Shown one piece after another: positions 60,031-64,000 of a stretch of 64,000 nucleotides of DNA. Position numbers and translations under genes: made by a program. The stretch's first letter is position 1; each line of letters starts with the position of its first letter. The notes below the pieces were generated by a model that saw only the letters and a program-made list of their open reading frames with translations, searched no databases and was not told where the DNA came from. This DNA is from Siniperca chuatsi (Eukaryota; Chordata; Actinopteri; Centrarchiformes; Sinipercidae): positions 1,530,628 to 1,594,627 of the forward strand of contig NC_058046.1 in the NCBI RefSeq assembly GCF_020085105.1, in the 5' to 3' direction.

Positions 60031-60789
60031 CCCGCTACGCTGAAGTTAGCTTCGGATTCACAGCTCCGGAAGTTAACTGCTGAGCACCTGCTGCACCTCG
60101 TACTGTTGTCAAAGCGTGTTAGACATTTTAGGTAAAGCCTTAACGCCTTAAATTAGTGAAATTTTTATTCTATTCTGTAAAAATGAGAGGAGGGGGGGGG
60201 GGGGGATTTCACTGCTTGTTTAACACGTTGGACCAGGTCCAGATAAAAAAAAAAACACTATACCTAGATTGGACTAGATTATCCCAGAGAGGCAAAATAT
60301 TATTTAAATTCAGATTTGTGAAACCTTTTATTCTATTTGTGAAAATGAAAAAGGGCCTCTTTCCCCCACACCTACACCTTTTCCCTAGTCGTTACGTAGC
60401 CTTTGATACCAAAGTACTGTATAGTGGCTATCATATGAGGGTGAGCTAGCCCCTGCACTTCACCCAGCAGTACATGTTTTACACGTCAGGGACTCACGTT
60501 TTACAATGACAACGGCTAGTTTAAAAAAAATGTTCGGGTGTTTTCCAGTTACCCCGATTAGCTTAAAGTAGCCTCGAAGCTATGGGGTGTGGATAGTGGC
60601 CCCAGATCACCTACCGAAGGAGACTGCCGTGTGACATCTAGCGTAGACAGGCTACGCCACGGCTGTTCAATTACAAATTCACTTGGACCAGATTTTAAAA
60701 CCAGGAAGTGTAGGTGGGCCAGACATCTCCAGCAGCCTGTTTAAAACCTTTTTTTTTTTTTGGTAATGACAAATTTTAAACAAATGCAA

Positions 60790-61307
60790 ATCAAAAAACT
60801 GTGACACACTGCAGACTGTACAGAACTCGGCTGCTCGGCTGTAAACCAGGACCGAGAGCTGCGACCCCGTCACACCTGTTTCAGCCTCTTTACATCGGCT
60901 CCCTGTTGGTTTCAGGATCGACTTTAAGATCTTGTTGATTACTTTTAAGGCTCTTCATGGCTCCAGACTGTATCTTAGACCTTGTAGTCCCTTATGAACC
61001 TTCACCTTCTGTCTGCTCCTGAGTCCAGGATGGAAACTAAGGGGGACAGAGCTTTGGCCATCAGGGCCCCGAGGATCTGGAACAACCTGCCCGAAGACAT
61101 CAGGCTGTCTGAGTCAGAGTCTTCGTTTAAGTCTCGTCTCAAAACACATTTTTATCTGAAAGCAGATCCTGATTTTACCTGAACTGGCTGCTTATTTTAT
61201 TGATTTATGTATTTTAGTTCTTTATATTTCGTCATTCACTGCTGTATTTTATTTCTCTTGTTGTGAAGCACTTTGCACTTTTGATAAGTGCTCTATAAAT
61301 AAAGTTA
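60790..61307 (+). mobile_element. LINE 3' part, second direct copy
   Basis: It is closely similar to 270-775. The final frame at 60994-61182 differs from the first copy at about four residues (APESR, APRIWNN) and ends with the same LKADPDFT. The tail lacks the long ATT run. Confidence 0.88.
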
Positions 61308-62571
61308 GCTGCTTCCATGCACTATATATGTAGTTTACTTAATTTGTCATGTTTCAGATTCATGTATGCTGGGCCATCGCCACAAGCACAACGTCGTCAG
61401 ACGTCACTTAGCTTTAAAAATAAAAGCCATATAATAGTTTGCCAAAATATTAATCAAGTTAATTATGTAAGTTATATCTGCAGAGAAGTTGGGATTTAAA
61501 AAAAAATGAGTAAACAGTCTTTGTTAGTTTGATATCTTTGCCAAAATATTTCGAAAGTAGCATGAAAACAATCTACAAACACATGTTCAATAGTTTCCCC
61601 CCTCTCAATCACAAAAAGTGCGTCTGTTGTTTACAGGTGGGAAGAAATTAGATACTAGCTTTAAAAGGGTATTTACCTGTGTACAATCTTAAACAAAAAC
61701 TCACTGAGGTTAAAACTGTTTTAGGTAGTTTTAACCTCTTCCCTATCAATTTATTTATTTATCAATGTTCTTTTTCAAGTTTCTTATTTATTCTTGTTGA
61801 TTGAATGATTCAATGTCTTGCTGTCATCACTTGATGGCACTGTTGCATTGTTTGTATATATTGCTCAATTTCAGCAACCATCAACCGGTTTGGCATAATC
61901 TTAGAACTGTTTAATAGTAAATAAAAGTAATGAAACAACATTTTTATGATTTATAACTAATTTGGGGGATCGTGTCACTCAAGTCAAATTCCTGACATTC
62001 TATGATTCTGTCTGTAAAGTGTCTAAAACCAATTAAGCTATAAAGAAATGTTATGAAGAAACATTATGGACAACATTGCCAGATAATTTAAGTTGGTTTG
62101 CAATATTGCTTATTGATGTTTTAAAAAAAAAAAGTTGCATTTATTTATTCTCTCTTGATTCATGTATAATGTATTTTTTTTATGTTGTACAATTTTAGTA
62201 AATAAATGTGTGGATTTTTTTTTATTCTGGTGTTACACTGTATTTGGTGACAATACATTAACAGGATAAAGTAAACGTGATAAACCTTCAGTTCTGGATA
62301 AAAGTATCCGAACTTTGACTGACAAATCCCACATGAGCCACATATCAAACGTATTTTTAACGTCTGGAATTACGAGTTGGATTGTACTCTACAAAAATGA
62401 TTCACTAAATATGTTACTTAGCCGAATCTTTAACTAGAATACCTTCGCTTTATGTTGAATGGAGCCATAGATGTGCTTAAACTGTGAGTCAGTAACATTG
62501 TCTGTGGGTAAATAGGAGTTTTTATTCTGGTGTTACACCGTATTTGGTGACCCATCAGATTCTGTGACCGG
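61308..62571. other. Intergenic, AT-rich, with a 30-base direct repeat
   Basis: 'tttattctggtgttacac' followed by 'gtatttggtgac' occurs at about 62221-62251 and 62521-62551, differing by one base. Otherwise nothing is recognised. Confidence 0.5.
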
Positions 62572-62844
62572 CAGTGTTGGAAGAAATAGCCTTCTCAGAT
62601 GTAAAAATACAGAACATTACAAGTTAAAATCTTGCTTAAAGTACTAAAGTAAAAGTACTAATTTTGCTAAATTATTAGGCTACTTTTACTTTAGTACTTT
62701 TAGTAGGCTAATAATTTAGATGGTAATACTTATGTACTTTTACTTAAGTAAGTGGATTTTTATTTGTAATGAAATGTATGAAGTATTTTTACATTACATT
62801 GTGGTATTGATACTTTGGATCTGAGTAGCCTTCTTCTTCCAGCT
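62572..62844. mobile_element. Palindromic hAT-like MITE
   Basis: The left terminus 'cagtgttggaagaaatagcc' and the reverse complement of the right terminus 'gccttcttcttccagct' match imperfectly. The interior has inverted 'aaagtactaaagtaaaagta' arms and an AATTATTAGCCTA-type inner palindrome. Relatives are at 38165-38310, 47846-48025 and 48865-49225. Confidence 0.7.
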
Positions 62845-64000
62845 CTTTGCAACATTGCTAGTAACTCCAACAATCATTGAACGATGGCACCATCTAGTGG
62901 ACAAAACCTGAAATATAAGTTCTGCCAGAAACATTGTTAAATTTGGACCTGGATCTTTTGATTTTGACTAATATTAAAAAAAATCTGATTAGCCTATTGT
63001 TAAGCAGCACAAACACAATTGGTTGTGGGCTCTAAATATTTAAATATTACATTGAGCGTGTTTTTACATTTATTTGTTATTTGACATTACTTTCCTTTGT
63101 GTAGCCAAAACACTGTTTTTTAAAGATTGACAATAGATGTGTAGGCTACATGTTTCATATACTTTTATCTTTTCTCCATTTTTGATACTGCCTTAAATTT
63201 TGTTTTAAAAGCGTAATAATAGTTGGCTTAAGTGACCCTATGCCCTTACTGTGCACTGACGGATCCTGTCATTTCCACGCTTTCCATTCATTGTCTATGT
63301 AGAAAGTCCTGCAATGCATTCTGGTAGCGTTGCGTTTCGCGAGATGGCCGTCACGTTGGCCATTTCTCTGTTTGAAGTAGAACTAGATTCTACTTTATGC
63401 AAATCAGGGGCATCTATCAACTCGCCGCCTCTAGAAAACTCACGAAAAACGTTTAAACTAACCATTGTCGATCTAAAATGAAGACAGATTCAGCAACTGC
63501 ATGGCATATTTCTCGCCTCAGATGTTTTCAAAAACACATTTCTGTGAACTACGAGCCACCATGTTGGTCCGGTTTGAAACCCGGGAGCAGACACCCCATG
63601 TGTGAAAGCATCCGCCAATCAGGTGCAGACAGGAAGTGTTCCCTGTTTGTCCACATGGAAGGAGAGCACCTGTCAATCATCTATCGTGACATCATGTGGC
63701 GACCCCTCGCCTCAAGAAACACCCCTGTGGACCCGCTCCCGGGTATGAGCTCCTAGTACTGGCAGTCAGCTAATAGAACAGCTAGCTGCACAGCTAAAGT
63801 AGCTAACCGCTAACAACAAGTAGTTAAAGCCATCTGTCCATCAGCAAATTGTGGATTGAAACACACTTGCACAGACTGAGGCAGAACAAAGTTAAGCGCC
63901 AGTGTTTTACTCTATTTTAGTCTAAACAAACTTATTTCTACCATAATCATATAGCCTACATATTTAAAATTTTAAACATTAAACACATCAGTCTACAATA
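62845..64000. other. Window end, no gene recognised
   Basis: AT-rich sequence, then a CpG-richer stretch at 63260-63770 with the frame 63478-63756, which has no recognisable domain and resembles fish repeat sequence. Confidence 0.4.

Noticed and set aside
63478-63756. 92-codon frame near the window end
   Set aside because: No domain, no splice context and repeat-like composition. Too weak to call a gene.

Overview
This is nuclear genomic DNA of a teleost fish. Exons of vertebrate genes are split by GT-AG introns and sit among many fish-type interspersed repeats and CA, AT and TG microsatellites. Four protein genes can be assembled exon by exon. I cannot name the species.

Layout. (1) 1-1016: 3' part of a LINE and a clipped MITE. 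(2) 1700-8464, minus strand: srp19, the 19 kDa subunit of the signal recognition particle, five coding exons, 141 aa. Its last intron carries a minisatellite of about 1.85 kb. (3) 8465-9409: shared head-to-head promoter region. (4) 9410-20931, plus: catalytic subunit of protein phosphatase 2A (ppp2cb-like), eight exons, exactly 309 aa. (5) 21833-22764: decayed Tc1 transposon. (6) 24896-27041, plus: shld3, shieldin subunit 3, two coding exons, 280 aa. (7) 31434-53501, plus: pik3r1-type p85 regulatory subunit of PI3-kinase, sixteen coding exons, 717 aa, plus an internal alternative first exon for a p55-like short form at 43988-44075. (8) 53502 to about 58115: probable long 3' UTR with a large inverted repeat. 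(9) 58116-64000: repeats, a second LINE copy and one weak candidate first exon.

The genes do not form an operon or a pathway. SRP19 serves protein targeting to the ER, PP2A and p85 act in signalling, and SHLD3 acts in double-strand-break repair. From memory, the human SRP19, SHLD3 and PIK3R1 genes all lie on chromosome 5q, as does PPP2CA, so the window looks like a compacted piece of that ancestral block.

The most striking feature is the srp19 minisatellite. Its unit is a near-exact copy of the 3' splice site of the srp19 terminal exon, including about 10 bases of coding sequence. About 60 copies therefore stand as decoy acceptors just upstream of the real one, and for most of them the next copy supplies an in-frame TAG stop. 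Also notable are the p55-type first exon, TG arrays abutting several splice acceptors, and a roughly 200 bp-arm inverted repeat in the presumed pik3r1 3' UTR.
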